Assembly (NCBI RefSeq): GCF_021390245.1 | Contig: NZ_JAJUXH010000002.1 | Location: forward strand, 496,001-560,000 | Origin: Dyadobacter sp. CY323 | GTDB taxonomy: Bacteria > Bacteroidota > Bacteroidia > Cytophagales > Spirosomataceae | Direction of reading: 5' to 3' | Length of the DNA: 64,000 bases | In this document: in pieces, positions 18,081-28,600 of the stretch | Numbering within the stretch: the first letter of the stretch is position 1 | Layout of the letters: each line of letters opens with the position of its first letter | The notes under the pieces: generated by a model | What the model saw: only the letters and a program-made list of their open reading frames with translations | The model's database searches: none | Told to the model about the DNA's origin: nothing | Position numbers and translations under genes: made by a program

Positions 18081-21000
18081 TTAGAATGTCAGATTTAAAC
18101 CGATCAGGAACTGGCGGGTGTTTGGATAAACACCTTCGTCAAGCCCGAAAGCAGTAGAACCGGCCACCTGGCTTTGTCCAACCTCCGGATCCGGTCCGGA
18201 ATATTTGGTGATGGTAAACAGGTTGGCAGACTGAACATACACGCGCACTTTCTCAATTTTGAACTTCGACAGCAGGTCCTTTGGAAGTGTGTAACCCAGC
18301 TGCGCGTTCTTAGCTCTGAGGTAATCTCCGTTTTCTACATAGTAAGAGTTTGGAACATTGGTGGTACTGAACGAACCTGTGTTTTCCTGGATCGGAGCAG
18401 TTGCATTCATGTGATCCGGACGCCACGAATCGTAAAGAGCGGTATTGCTTTTTGCGCCCTGGAAATTCGTGTAGAAGTCGTGCCACCATTTCAGGTTGTT
18501 CCAGATCTGGTTGCCCTGAACACCATAGAAGAATATTCCAAAATCGAAGTTTTTATAAGTAGCCCCGATATTCAGACCATAACTCATTTTTGGACTTGGG
18601 TTACCCAGGTACGTGCGGTCGTCGGCAGTGATGATACCATCTCCGTTAACGTCTGCATAACGGAAACGTCCAACCTTGGTTTCGCTTTGATATACGGCAT
18701 CCGCATTTCCTGTTTTCTCTCTGATCGATGCGTCAGCTGCATCGATTTCCTGCTGCGAATTCCAAAAACCATCGATTTTATATCCAAAGAATTGGCCGAT
18801 TGAATGCCCTACTCCGTTTCTCACGATCGTACTTCCATTGAAACGACGTCCTTCCTGATCGAAATAATCAACACCATCGGTGATTTTGACGATCTTATTG
18901 TTGTAAGTGGTCAATGTCAGTGTCGCATTCAGTTTCAGATCTTTCGTCACATTTTTCTCTGCATAAATCGACATGTCAATACCCTTGTTCTTCATTTGAC
19001 CAATGTTCACCGCGGGTGCCGTTCCTTGTCCGACTACACCGGCAAGTTCAGGTGAGAACAAGAGGTCGTCGATGTTTTTCTGATAATAGTCAATCGTGAA
19101 GTCGATCGCGCCGTTAAACAACTGGGCATCAATACCAATGTTGGAGTTGATATTACCTTCCCATTTTGCGTCAGGGTTACCTACGCGGGTCCGTTGAAAA
19201 CCAAGTACCGTGCTGTTTCCTGTACCCTTGATGTCGTAAAAGGAGAAGCTTCTGTTTTGTCCGTAAGTCGTGAATGCGTTGGCATTGTCGATGTTGAACT
19301 GGTTACCCATAATTCCATATCCCCCGCGGATTTTCAGATCGGTAAGCCAGGTTAGTTCTTTCATGAACGCTTCTTCGGAAATGCGCCAGCCTGCACTCAC
19401 TGCCGGGAACACCCCATACTGGGAAACAAATTTGGATGAGCCGTCGCGACGCACGGTTAAGCTCAGCAGGTAACGGTCTTTCAGGCTGTAATCAATCCGT
19501 CCGATGTAGGAGAAAAGGCTTTCTGCATATCGGCTGCTGAAGTTGGTCGGTGTTCCGGAGCCGGTAGAAAGGTTTGTGAAATTTGGGTCAAATGAGAAGT
19601 AACCTTGCGTCGAACCACCTACTTCGCGGCCGGCTGCACTGTATGCCTCAGTTCCCAGCAACACTTTCACATTATGGACATCGTTGAAATTACGTTCGTA
19701 CGAAAGTGTATTGGTCCACGTCCAGTTATATCCGCTGTTTGCCGATTCCGAATATGAATTGGTTGTCGTGTTTTCGGAATTTTCCCATTCCGGATAACCG
19801 AATGAATTGCTGGATGACGAATAAATGGCCCCTCCGAAACTGGATCTCAACGTAAAGTTTTTAAGGAAATCAAACTCCGCATACATGTTACCCAGTATTC
19901 CATTTCCCATTCCTCTGTTGTTTCGGGAACGTTCGCGGATCGCTACCGGGTTTTTAGCATTCCCCAAACCGCTTCCGAATGAACCTGCGTAATTTCCTTG
20001 TACGTCGTATACCGGAATAATAGGCTGCATCCGGTACGCCATACCAATACCGCCGCCTTCTTCCAGGATCCCGGATCTTGGGTTGTCAACCAGTGACAAT
20101 GCGATGTTCTCACCGATCCGCAGGTTTTTGCTTACATTATACTGGCTGTTTGCCCGGATGGTATACCGTTTCAAATAAGTATTAAGCAAATTTCCCTGCT
20201 GATTGAAGTAGTTGAAGGAAAACATATAGTTACCCTGCGTTCCGCCACCGCTCACAGAAACGTTGTGGCTTTGGATTGGAGCGTTTTTAAATACCTCATG
20301 AAACCAGTCCGTACCTTGCTTGTTTGCTTTTACGATCCTGGTAAATGAATCAAGATCTCCCTGGCTCGTATAGTTCGGGTTCACGTAATAGCTATTCAAA
20401 TCCACCTGACCTTCCTTTGCCCCGGTCGGGACGATGTAGTCCGGCAATATCGGCCTGTCGCCTGAACCATACTGGGGATCATTGAGCGCCACACCGGAAT
20501 TTTTGAGCGCTTCCCATTTAAGATCAGCCATTCCCTGCGGAGACAAAATGTCGTAAACATTTCCTTTTGGAACAGTTTGAACACCGTAATACATATCGTA
20601 ATTCACTCTCACTTTGCCGTTTCCGCGTTTGGTAGTGATAATTACAACACCATTGGAAGCACGTGAACCGTAAATCGATGCGGAACCTGCGTCTTTCAAA
20701 ACCTGCATGGTAGCAACGTCATTCGGGTTCAGGTTGTTGATATCCTGTGTGGGTACGCCATCCACTACAAAAAGCGGCGCATTGTTCCCAAATGAGTTAA
20801 TACCGCGGATCCGCACCTGCGGAGCCTGGCCCGGCTGGCCCGAAGTAAGTACCGTCACACCCGAGGCGCGTCCCTGCAGCTGGTTGCTCAGGTTGGCATT
20901 GGGCTGCTCGGTAAGCTCGCCCACTTTCACCACCGATACCGCACCTGTCAGGTCTTTTCTTTTCGCCGTTCCATAACCTACCACGACTACTTCGCTCAGT

Positions 21001-21653
21001 AATTTTTCATCCTGCGAAAGACTTACGTTTACAGCTGTTTGTGTATTTGATATTTCTACATCCTTTGGACCGTAGCCGACAAAGCTGAATGTAAGTGTGA
21101 ATGGTCCATCGGGACCGTCTATTTTATAATTTCCTTCTGCGTCCGTATTCGTGCCCCGCTGGGTTCCTTTTACAATCACAGATACCCCCGGAAGAGGCGA
21201 GCCCGAATTATCGGTTACCACGCCGCTGACCGTTCTGTCCACAAATCCTGTTTCGCGGAAAGTAGCCGGTGTCAATGCGCCCGTTTCTTCTTTAATCCGT
21301 TTGAGGACAATCTGATCACCCGAAACTTCAAAACCTACATTTAAAGGAGTCAGTATCGTTTTAAGTGCTTCACCCAGTTTTTCCTGGCGGATGTCGACAG
21401 TTATCTTTCTCTCGGATTTGATCAGGCTGGAGCTGTAAAGGAATTTGACTTTAACCTGACTTTCAATAGTGGACAAAATCTTGCGGACATTCTGATTTTG
21501 CGATTTTACTGTTACGCGGTTATTCAAGACCTCCTGGGCCTCACTCACGCGGGCCATCGCGAGGCTTGACAACACTGCTGCCAGTAAGAATTGGGTACAA
21601 CTAAATCTCATAATGGTCTGCCAATGAGCATAGCTACAATACAATTTTTGCAT
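18081..21653 (-). CDS. SusC/RagA TonB-linked receptor with STN signalling domain
   Basis: 1190 aa from ATG 21653; a 37-codon upstream extension crosses the promoter and a hairpin and is rejected. A later ATG at 21611 (MRFSCTQF) is an alternative. After the signal (SEAQ) comes an STN domain (about 45-110), a carboxypeptidase-regulatory-like domain (about 130-215: VSGVVTDNSGSPLPGVSVIVKG), the plug with GSRASNGVVIITTKRG, and the beta-barrel ending GLNLTF. An STN domain contacts FecR-type anti-sigma factors, and exactly such a FecR/ECF pair is encoded just upstream. It therefore both imports a ligand with SusD and signals its presence. Confidence 0.95.
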   Translation of the reverse strand: MQKLYCSYAHWQTIMRFSCTQFLLAAVLSSLAMARVSEAQEVLNNRVTVKSQNQNVRKILSTIESQVKVKFLYSSSLIKSERKITVDIRQEKLGEALKTILTPLNVGFEVSGDQIVLKRIKEETGALTPATFRETGFVDRTVSGVVTDNSGSPLPGVSVIVKGTQRGTNTDAEGNYKIDGPDGPFTLTFSFVGYGPKDVEISNTQTAVNVSLSQDEKLLSEVVVVGYGTAKRKDLTGAVSVVKVGELTEQPNANLSNQLQGRASGVTVLTSGQPGQAPQVRIRGINSFGNNAPLFVVDGVPTQDINNLNPNDVATMQVLKDAGSASIYGSRASNGVVIITTKRGNGKVRVNYDMYYGVQTVPKGNVYDILSPQGMADLKWEALKNSGVALNDPQYGSGDRPILPDYIVPTGAKEGQVDLNSYYVNPNYTSQGDLDSFTRIVKANKQGTDWFHEVFKNAPIQSHNVSVSGGGTQGNYMFSFNYFNQQGNLLNTYLKRYTIRANSQYNVSKNLRIGENIALSLVDNPRSGILEEGGGIGMAYRMQPIIPVYDVQGNYAGSFGSGLGNAKNPVAIRERSRNNRGMGNGILGNMYAEFDFLKNFTLRSSFGGAIYSSSSNSFGYPEWENSENTTTNSYSESANSGYNWTWTNTLSYERNFNDVHNVKVLLGTEAYSAAGREVGGSTQGYFSFDPNFTNLSTGSGTPTNFSSRYAESLFSYIGRIDYSLKDRYLLSLTVRRDGSSKFVSQYGVFPAVSAGWRISEEAFMKELTWLTDLKIRGGYGIMGNQFNIDNANAFTTYGQNRSFSFYDIKGTGNSTVLGFQRTRVGNPDAKWEGNINSNIGIDAQLFNGAIDFTIDYYQKNIDDLLFSPELAGVVGQGTAPAVNIGQMKNKGIDMSIYAEKNVTKDLKLNATLTLTTYNNKIVKITDGVDYFDQEGRRFNGSTIVRNGVGHSIGQFFGYKIDGFWNSQQEIDAADASIREKTGNADAVYQSETKVGRFRYADVNGDGIITADDRTYLGNPSPKMSYGLNIGATYKNFDFGIFFYGVQGNQIWNNLKWWHDFYTNFQGAKSNTALYDSWRPDHMNATAPIQENTGSFSTTNVPNSYYVENGDYLRAKNAQLGYTLPKDLLSKFKIEKVRVYVQSANLFTITKYSGPDPEVGQSQVAGSTAFGLDEGVYPNTRQFLIGLNLTF

Positions 21654-21660
21654 AACTTTA

Positions 21661-21691
21661 CAAAGTTTTGTTAACATGAGAAATGGGACAA
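21661..21691 (-). promoter_or_regulatory. Possible promoter of the STN-type SusC gene
   Basis: On the minus strand, TTG (21691-21689), a 20-nt spacer and AAACTTTG (21668-21661) resemble TTG/TAnnTTTG with one mismatch. It lies only 7 nt before ATG 21653, so either the message is nearly leaderless or ATG 21611 is used. An ECF-sigma promoter is also expected here but I cannot identify one. Confidence 0.35.
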
Positions 21692-21747
21692 AACAGTTCC
21701 TCAATCCGTGGGAGCGGATAAAATTCGTCAGAGAGGAAAAGTGTACA

Positions 21748-21776
21748 GGCTGGTGATGGTGCAAACATCATCAGCC
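21748..21776. other. GC-rich hairpin between fecR-like and susC-like genes
   Basis: GGCTGGTGATG (21748-21758) and CATCATCAGCC (21766-21776) form an 11-bp stem with one G-U pair and a 7-nt loop. A T-run follows on the + strand only, where there is no gene to terminate. On the minus strand it would sit in the transcript between FecR and SusC. Confidence 0.5.
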
Positions 21777-21848
21777 TTTTTTCAGTAATCTATCAGCGCA
21801 TACATGGTGGTTTAGATGAATAATTGATTAGGTTATATTTGGTAAATT

Positions 21849-22949
21849 CTAATGACAACCTCTCCCGGATATCAATATTTTGCTGTCCATTACTTTAAAC
21901 TCCGCCTCCACACCTTTACATATCAGGTCAATCTTATCGTAAAGCGACTCGTCTGAAAATGAAGCGGTTAACAGACAATTTCCCATCAGGTTTTCGTCAT
22001 ATACAATATCAATGCCATAAGCTGCTTCTAGATTTGCAAATATTTTCGAAACCGGCGCATCCTGGAAGTGCGGGATCGGAATTACCGCCGGATCGGAGGA
22101 TGCAATCACCTCGGGGAAGTCAACAAGCATCTTTTTCATCCGCTCTTCGCTTCTCGAGTACAGCACCTTCTGGTTGGGTGTCAAAATCGTCTGCTCGGCC
22201 TCAGAACTGCAATCTTCCGACTCTTTTGAATGAGATTTCCTGGTGAAGACAGATACTTTCCCGGTTTTCACTTCTACTTCAAGCTGGTGCGAATCGTCAT
22301 ATGCTTTCACAGAAAAACTCGTTCCTAATACCCTGGTGACCAATTCATTGGCGTAAACAAAAAAAGGACGGTCAGGATTTCTCTTAACATCAAAAAAGGC
22401 TTCTCCGGACAGATAAACTTCCCGTTCCTTTCGCGCATCGAACTCTTTTGGGTAACTCACGCTGCTTCGGGGCTTGAGAGTAATCCGGCTGCCATCCGGA
22501 AGTGTGACCCGAATGGGCATTTCAGTCCGGTTTTCCTTTTCAGCCATTTCCCGTTTATCCGACTGGACCAACGCACGATAGGTTGCCGCAGTATTAGGCG
22601 CAGGTGCTTTGAGCAGCCAGGTAGCTACCAGAATAAATATAGCCGCTGAGGTAGTGAGCACCGACAGGCGCAGCCAGACGGATTTGAACAGAAATGGTCT
22701 CCGTTCTTTTGCATGAACGATGTTTTCCCACATGGTATCAACCTGGTACTCCTCGGGAAATCCTTGTTCCTCATGTTTAAATAGTACGAGCAAGACAGAC
22801 CGCGCGCTATTGATCATGTCTGATTTCTCAGGATAATCAATGAGAAATTTCAACCAGAAGGTCTCTACCTCAGGTGAATTGTCATAAACCCAGGCTCGGA
22901 ATTTTGGGTCTTCCAGGAAATCAGCAGTGTCGTAGTTATCGTAACTCAT
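21849..22949 (-). CDS. FecR-family anti-sigma factor
   Basis: 366 aa. A cytoplasmic N-terminal part (1-90) that would bind the sigma factor is followed by one membrane segment (about 92-113) and a periplasmic FecR domain (about 140-250: VTLPDGSRITLKPRSSVSYP, GEAFFDV, VLGTSFSVKAY). A C-terminal DUF4974-like module (about 285-355: FQDAPVSKIFANLEAAYGIDIVYDE) contacts the receptor's STN domain. It sits between its sigma factor (92 nt upstream) and the STN receptor (about 195 nt downstream), the usual order of these Bacteroidota trans-envelope circuits. Confidence 0.93.
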   Translation of the reverse strand: MSYDNYDTADFLEDPKFRAWVYDNSPEVETFWLKFLIDYPEKSDMINSARSVLLVLFKHEEQGFPEEYQVDTMWENIVHAKERRPFLFKSVWLRLSVLTTSAAIFILVATWLLKAPAPNTAATYRALVQSDKREMAEKENRTEMPIRVTLPDGSRITLKPRSSVSYPKEFDARKEREVYLSGEAFFDVKRNPDRPFFVYANELVTRVLGTSFSVKAYDDSHQLEVEVKTGKVSVFTRKSHSKESEDCSSEAEQTILTPNQKVLYSRSEERMKKMLVDFPEVIASSDPAVIPIPHFQDAPVSKIFANLEAAYGIDIVYDENLMGNCLLTASFSDESLYDKIDLICKGVEAEFKVMDSKILISGRGCH

Positions 22950-23041
22950 ACGAATGGTATAATTCTATGTAAAAGTTATACATAGGTTACATAAGAAAGA
23001 GCAGGATTCTTTCTGTTTTAACTCACTTCATGAAAAGAATT

Positions 23042-23635
23042 TTAAAAAAAAGATAAGATAAGTACAATCAGCATTTGAACGGTGAGCTGGCGGAGTTTTT
23101 CCAGTGCCCGGGTAATGAGGTTACGGACCGATTGTTCATTAATGGAAAGAATGGCGGCGATTTCCTGGTAGCTGAAATCCTGGTAATAACGTAGCATCAG
23201 TACCTCATACTGCCTCACCGGAAGACTTTTAAGCCAGGTATCCAGATGATGCTTTTGCTTTTCAATCCCCTCAGCCTCAATGATGTAGAATTCCTCCGGA
23301 AGCGATACCGGAAGAATTTCTTCGTCGGTAAATTCCCAATCCTGTAATATCGCCGGTTCTTTGGAAAGGGATTTCAGAATCCGTCTCCGGAGCACGCTGA
23401 AAAGATAGAATCTTGGATTTTCCACATCTGCGAGCCGTGCACGTGACTGCCAGAGGTCAATAAACAGGTCCTGTACAATATCCTCAACCCGGGAATCGTC
23501 GGTCAGGATTTTCTTTCCATAACTGAAAAGCACCCGCACATACTTTTGGTATAACCTTGTATATGCATCCTCATCACCAAGCTTGAAGGCTTGCCACAAT
23601 AGCTTGTCAGCACTTGAATTAGTAGAATACACCAA
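23042..23635 (-). CDS. ECF-type RNA polymerase sigma-70 factor
   Basis: 197 aa. Sigma region 2 spans about 25-95 (YGKKILTDDSRVEDIVQDLF, then RFYLFSVLRRRIL), and region 4 about 135-190 (VRQYEVLMLRYYQDFSYQEI, then NEQSVRNLITRALEKL). It is the first gene of the minus-strand sigma/FecR/SusCD locus and should direct transcription of the SusCD genes when FecR releases it. It is divergent from the large exported-protein operon across a 329-nt intergenic region, so that operon could conceivably share the circuit, but no sequence evidence links them. Confidence 0.93.
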   Translation of the reverse strand: MVYSTNSSADKLLWQAFKLGDEDAYTRLYQKYVRVLFSYGKKILTDDSRVEDIVQDLFIDLWQSRARLADVENPRFYLFSVLRRRILKSLSKEPAILQDWEFTDEEILPVSLPEEFYIIEAEGIEKQKHHLDTWLKSLPVRQYEVLMLRYYQDFSYQEIAAILSINEQSVRNLITRALEKLRQLTVQMLIVLILSFF

Positions 23636-23964
23636 AAAAACACGAAAAAGTTTGACAGGCTAAAATATTACTAATCCTATAAAATCTAACATCTTTTCGG
23701 CTAAAAGTTGCGGATTTTGACAGAAAATTATATCGTATTAACATTATTCCGCAAATCGGTTACTAAATGACAACGATTTTCAATGTCGGTTTGCCGACCA
23801 CACAAATTTCGTCAGCAGCTACCGATCTACAATCTGATTCCTTCATCGATTATTGAACGTCGTTCATCGATTTTAAAAAGCGCGATGAAGACCGCACAAA
23901 TACCTTTCGGAAAAATCGGTTAGGTCTGTAACCGTATTGACTCAACATAAAACCTCTTTTGCAA
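23636..23964. promoter_or_regulatory. Divergent intergenic region with operator-like repeats
   Basis: 329 nt with no gene. TTCATCGATT occurs at 23842-23851 and again at 23863-23872, exactly 21 bp apart. Between and overlapping them lies the palindrome GAACG-T-CGTTC (23855-23865), and a reverse copy CGATGAAG is near 23883. A TACCTTTC at 23901-23908 resembles a -7 element. These sit 90-120 nt before the + strand operon and could be an operator. I see no clear promoter for the sigma gene. Confidence 0.45.
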
Positions 23965-25659
23965 ATGCGACGCTCGGGTTTGTTACTGATCTGCCTCTGG
24001 TTCTGCTGCTGTGCCCATTTACGTGCGCAAGATGGCGGTCAAAAAAACAAGCAGGTGCAACTTTCGGGAGGGCTCAATGCCTATGCGGGTTTGTACACGT
24101 CCAGCGGCATTGCGGGGCGTAACCAGCCCAACCCGTTCGGTCTGAGCGGCGCCGTTACCTTAACTCTTCCGGGTGGCGTTTCCTTGCCATTTTCGGCTGT
24201 GCTGGGCAATCAGGGGGCCAGTTTCAGGCAGCCGTTCAACCAGTTCGGGGTTAGTCCTACCTATAAATGGGCCACCGCGCATGCTGGTTACCGCAATGTG
24301 TCGTTTTCGCCATTCACGCTCGCAGGCCACACATTTTTGGGCGGAGGCGTGGAGCTTAATCCCGGAAAACTGCGGATCGGCGCGGTTTATGGCCGTTTTA
24401 ACAAAGCGATTTCCTCAACAATTTCTGATCCCGATGTCATTCCTTCTTTCAAACGAACCGGTTATGCGGTGAAAGTGGGTTATGGGAAGCCCGGCAACTA
24501 TGTGGATCTTGTGATGCTCCGGGCGCGCGACGATACCAACTCCATCGACCGCATGAATTTGTCTCCCGAAAGGAATACCACGCCAGCCGAAAACATGGTG
24601 ATCGGCCTTACTTCACGTCTGCTTTTTATCAAACATATACTGGTGGAGGCAGATCTGGCGGCGAGTTCCTACACGCGGGATCTGGCTGCGTCGGAGGTTC
24701 AGGCGGAAGGAAAAAATCCACTGTACCGGCTGGTGGGCAAGTTAATCACGCCCCGGCTTTCGACTCAGCTTACGCAGGCGACACAGGCCGCATTAGGCTA
24801 CCAAAGCAAATGGGGTTCCGTCAAATTCCTCTACAAACGCATTGATCCCAATTTCCAGACCATGGGTGCCTATTATTTCCAAAGTGATATTCAGAGTTAT
24901 ACGGGCAATGTTTCATTGAATTTGCTCAAAGGAAAAGCGCGGCTGGCGGGCAGTTATGGAAAGCAGTTTGATAATTTGGCCCAAAATAAAAATACACGCA
25001 CTGGCCGCTCGGTGGGCTCCATGATGGTTTCCATAAACCCCGACCCTACCATGGGATTCGACGTTTCCCTATCCAATTACGGACTGAGCCAGCGCGCCGG
25101 AATCCGGCCGCTGATCGATACATTGCGCATTGCACAAAACAATTTATCCGCCACGGCGAATGTGCGATACTCCATTTTTAACAAAGATTTCTCCCACATT
25201 TTCACCCTCACCGGCTCACACCAGCAACTGTCGGACCTAAATGCGAACACGGCCATTCAAACCGAAAACAATAGCCAGAATGCAAACCTCGGCTATTTCT
25301 TACAGGCTAGCCAAAGTGGCTTCGGGGCGAACCTGATGCTGTCTTACACCCAGACGAGCCTGCCGCAAACCTTACCGGGCAGTACCGATCAGAAAGTAAA
25401 GTTCTACGGCCCGACGCTCGGAGCGAATTATAGCTTTTTGAAAAAGAAACTTAACACTTCATTCAACTTTTCTTACCTGGTCAACCAGCAATTTGGCGAA
25501 ACAGGAAAAGTATTAACCGCCTCGGCGAATGCGGGTTATCAACTCGCAAAAAGGCAAAGCCTGAACATTATGTTCAATTATCTCAATTCGAACACGGGCA
25601 TTCAAACGGAAAAATTCAATGAATTCAGAGGAAATATCGGCTATGGAATTTCATTTTAA
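23965..25659 (+). CDS. Exported outer-membrane beta-barrel-like protein of unknown function
   Basis: 564 aa from ATG 23965 (the TTG two codons earlier is less likely). The signal peptide ends at LRAQ (about residue 21). The rest alternates short amphipathic strands with tight Gly/Asn turns (for example GLNAYAGLYT, GVELNPGKLRIGAVYGRF, GKARLAGSYGKQF, KSLNIMFNYL-like segments) and ends in an aromatic strand, GNIGYGISF, the usual mark of a barrel assembled by BamA. No named family was recognised. It overlaps the start of the giant gene by 17 nt and heads the operon, so it may be a channel or anchor for the secreted partners. Confidence 0.75.
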   Translation: MRRSGLLLICLWFCCCAHLRAQDGGQKNKQVQLSGGLNAYAGLYTSSGIAGRNQPNPFGLSGAVTLTLPGGVSLPFSAVLGNQGASFRQPFNQFGVSPTYKWATAHAGYRNVSFSPFTLAGHTFLGGGVELNPGKLRIGAVYGRFNKAISSTISDPDVIPSFKRTGYAVKVGYGKPGNYVDLVMLRARDDTNSIDRMNLSPERNTTPAENMVIGLTSRLLFIKHILVEADLAASSYTRDLAASEVQAEGKNPLYRLVGKLITPRLSTQLTQATQAALGYQSKWGSVKFLYKRIDPNFQTMGAYYFQSDIQSYTGNVSLNLLKGKARLAGSYGKQFDNLAQNKNTRTGRSVGSMMVSINPDPTMGFDVSLSNYGLSQRAGIRPLIDTLRIAQNNLSATANVRYSIFNKDFSHIFTLTGSHQQLSDLNANTAIQTENNSQNANLGYFLQASQSGFGANLMLSYTQTSLPQTLPGSTDQKVKFYGPTLGANYSFLKKKLNTSFNFSYLVNQQFGETGKVLTASANAGYQLAKRQSLNIMFNYLNSNTGIQTEKFNEFRGNIGYGISF

Positions 25660-28600
25660 ATCATCTGGCAACTTTACCGGACGGCGCATTTGGATCGGGC
25701 TGTTTCTGTTCCTGAGTATCGCATTCCATTCCGGGCTGGCTCAAAACCAGGTGCGCATTACCACCAACGTTTTGCCGCCATATAGTCCGTATATCCAGGA
25801 TTATCCGGGCACGGGCAACCGCGTTCAGGTTTTTATTTCAAATCTGTCGGGCCGCGCAATGTCGGTACGTCTGCTGGGAAAGCTGGAAGGTGATAATGGC
25901 GTCGTGATCCGCACTTCCATGAATTATCGTCCGTTGCGCCCGCTCGAATTACGACCCGCCGATGTAAACAGGCTCATTACCCGCGCCGAGCTGGAAGGTC
26001 TTTTTGATCTCAATCAGATTGAAGTGGAGGGAATGAACAAAGACCTGCTTTACCGCGGACTGCCGCTTCCCGAAGGTAACTACCAGCTTTGTGTCCAGGC
26101 ATTTGACAATGCGACCACCCGGCCATTATCCGCCGAATTCCCTATGGGTTGCAGCGGATTAATCCCCATCCGCATTGTGGAACCGCCGATCTTGATCTCT
26201 CCGATGGCCGAGGAAGAAATCACTGTCAAAACGCCACAAACACAACTTTTCACGTGGTCGGCGCCGGTAGGTATCCTGCCGAATCAAGTCGAATACAGCA
26301 TTCGCATCGTGGAATTGCCCGAAACCAATGTGGACCCGAACGTATACATCGATGCGATGGTGCTGCCGAGATCGGGCGTGGAAGTGAATCATCTCAGAAC
26401 AACTACATTTTTATATAGTCCGCAGCATCCGCCGCTGCAAAAAGGGAAAAGGTACGCGTGGCGCGTGCAGGCAAAGCCAATCGGACAAAGATTGAGTTTC
26501 ATGAACGACGGCAAAAGTCCGGTGCAGGCATTTACCTACGGAATCCAGACTCCTATCGGCATTGATCTTGAATATATTTCCATCACCAAACCTGCCGGTA
26601 AACGGAATGCGACCGTGGAAGTCGGCAGCAACAATCCGTTGGAGATTTCGTGGAAACTGGATGAAGAATTTGAAAAAATACTCCGAAAAGCATTTGAGGC
26701 GCAATCTAGAAAATCCATCGTAGAACAGTTCGGCGAACTAAGCTATCGGGTCGTGATCAAAACGAACGAGAAACGCGAATCGGGCACCATTGTACTCGAC
26801 CGGATGGTTCGGGAAGAAAAACTTACCCTGGAAAAATCGGAATTGCCAGCGAACATGCCGCCGGGAAAAAACTACCAGGTTCAGGTTGAATTGCAGGGAA
26901 TGTCGGATGTGAGAAGGAAACGCGCACAACTCGGAGATGCTGCATTGATCTCTAAACCAGGATCTTTTGCATTGATTGAAAAAGACAAAGGAAATGAAGC
27001 GGATAGCCTCACCATCAGAGGATTACTCGCCTACCGGTTCCCGGGAGAAAGTGGCGCGGCGCACCCGCTGCCTGACACGCGTGTCGTGCTCATGAAAATT
27101 TTTCCGAACAGGTTCCGGACAACGGTAGCCTACGGAAAATCCGACGCTTCGGGCAACTATACCATAAAAATCCTGAAAACTTCCGTTCAAGGCCTGGGCG
27201 ATTCGACTGTGCTAACGCGGTTTGTGATCGACCCCGTACATCCATTCATCCAGCCACTTGCGGAACCAGGATATTATCAAACCAACAACGACAACACATT
27301 CCAGATATCCAGCGCCGAGCAAAAAGGCTATGAGGTTCAGGGCATTACGTGGCTGGCTACCGGATATGATCTGGATGTGACAGCTAAGATATCGTACAAA
27401 AACTGGCCAGGCACACCGGGCGTAAACCTGGCAGGAAAACACCTCGTACTTTACAGAAAACCAGGAATTGCCAAAGATTATGACAAATACCGGCTCCCAT
27501 TTGAAGGATCGGGATACCAGTCGTCCGGGCCGGTGACTACAACGGTGCAAGCCGGCACGAACAGCGGTTTTCAGCCCGTCGGCGGTTTTGGTACTAAAAC
27601 CAATTCGAATGCGGACGTGCTTTCCGGATCAGAAAATCCAAAACAGGGTGAAGAATCACTTCGATTGCAGGTAATGAACGGGCTGGCAAAAAAGGGTTTC
27701 CAGTTCATCAGCATGGTCGCCTTGAAAAGTAAGGATACGGAATATGGCGCCACATTCTCCAACCTCGTATATGGAGGATCGTCCTACGATTCCTACCAGA
27801 TCTATTGCCCCGATTGTGACCTCGAACTCGAAGATGCCGATCCGGTCGTGTTTATAAAACCGTATGAAAAACTGCCTATATCTCCGGCGCGGGTTGAAAA
27901 ATACACGTACAACATTCAAACTACAGAGGCGCCGACCATGACCTTCAAAGGCAAGCTGACTTACAAGTTTGCGGACGCGGGCAAGGAAGGTGCGCAGGTA
28001 AAAGCATTGCCCAACACGCAGGTGCATTTGCAGGTAGTATACAAGGCTGCCGGCTCCGACAAAACCACGTTTGGCACCAGCTATGGCGGTTATGCCGAAT
28101 TTGCCGAATTCCATCACGATTTCAGCCAGACGCTCGATACAAAAGTTACAGGCTCGGACGGTTCTTTCACATTCACCGTGAAAATGACCAAACCCATGGA
28201 GCTGGGGGCGCTTCCTGCTACGGAAGCAACGGGTTCCGGAGAATTCAAGATGCCGTCTACGGTTTATATCCGCGGCATCCGGGTAGTGGTAGACAATCCC
28301 TACTACGCAAGTCCGACCGAAACTTTTGGCCTGCAAAATGACCAGGTAATGAAGCCGCAGGGTTCCTACGACTTCGGGCCTGTGACCGCAGTGGCTAAAA
28401 GTTACACGCTCATTACGCAAGCCAAGTCGGATACTACGGGAATTTCGCTGGTTAACGAACAAAAGGCGGGTATTAAAAACAACCTGTCCGGAATCAGAGT
28501 GTCGGTATTGCGCCGGGCCAAAGACACGGAAAAAGTACCCGGCACCAATCGCCGCCCGCCTGAGGATGAAGGGGCAGGCGCAAAATCGGCTGTGACATTT

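Noticed and set aside
21654..21764. 37-codon N-terminal extension of the STN-type SusC protein
   Set aside because: Crosses the hairpin and the promoter-like element and does not look like a signal peptide.
27656..28462. 268-codon minus-strand frame
   Set aside because: Antisense to the giant protein gene, whose frame is continuous and has domain structure; no motif in the antisense product.
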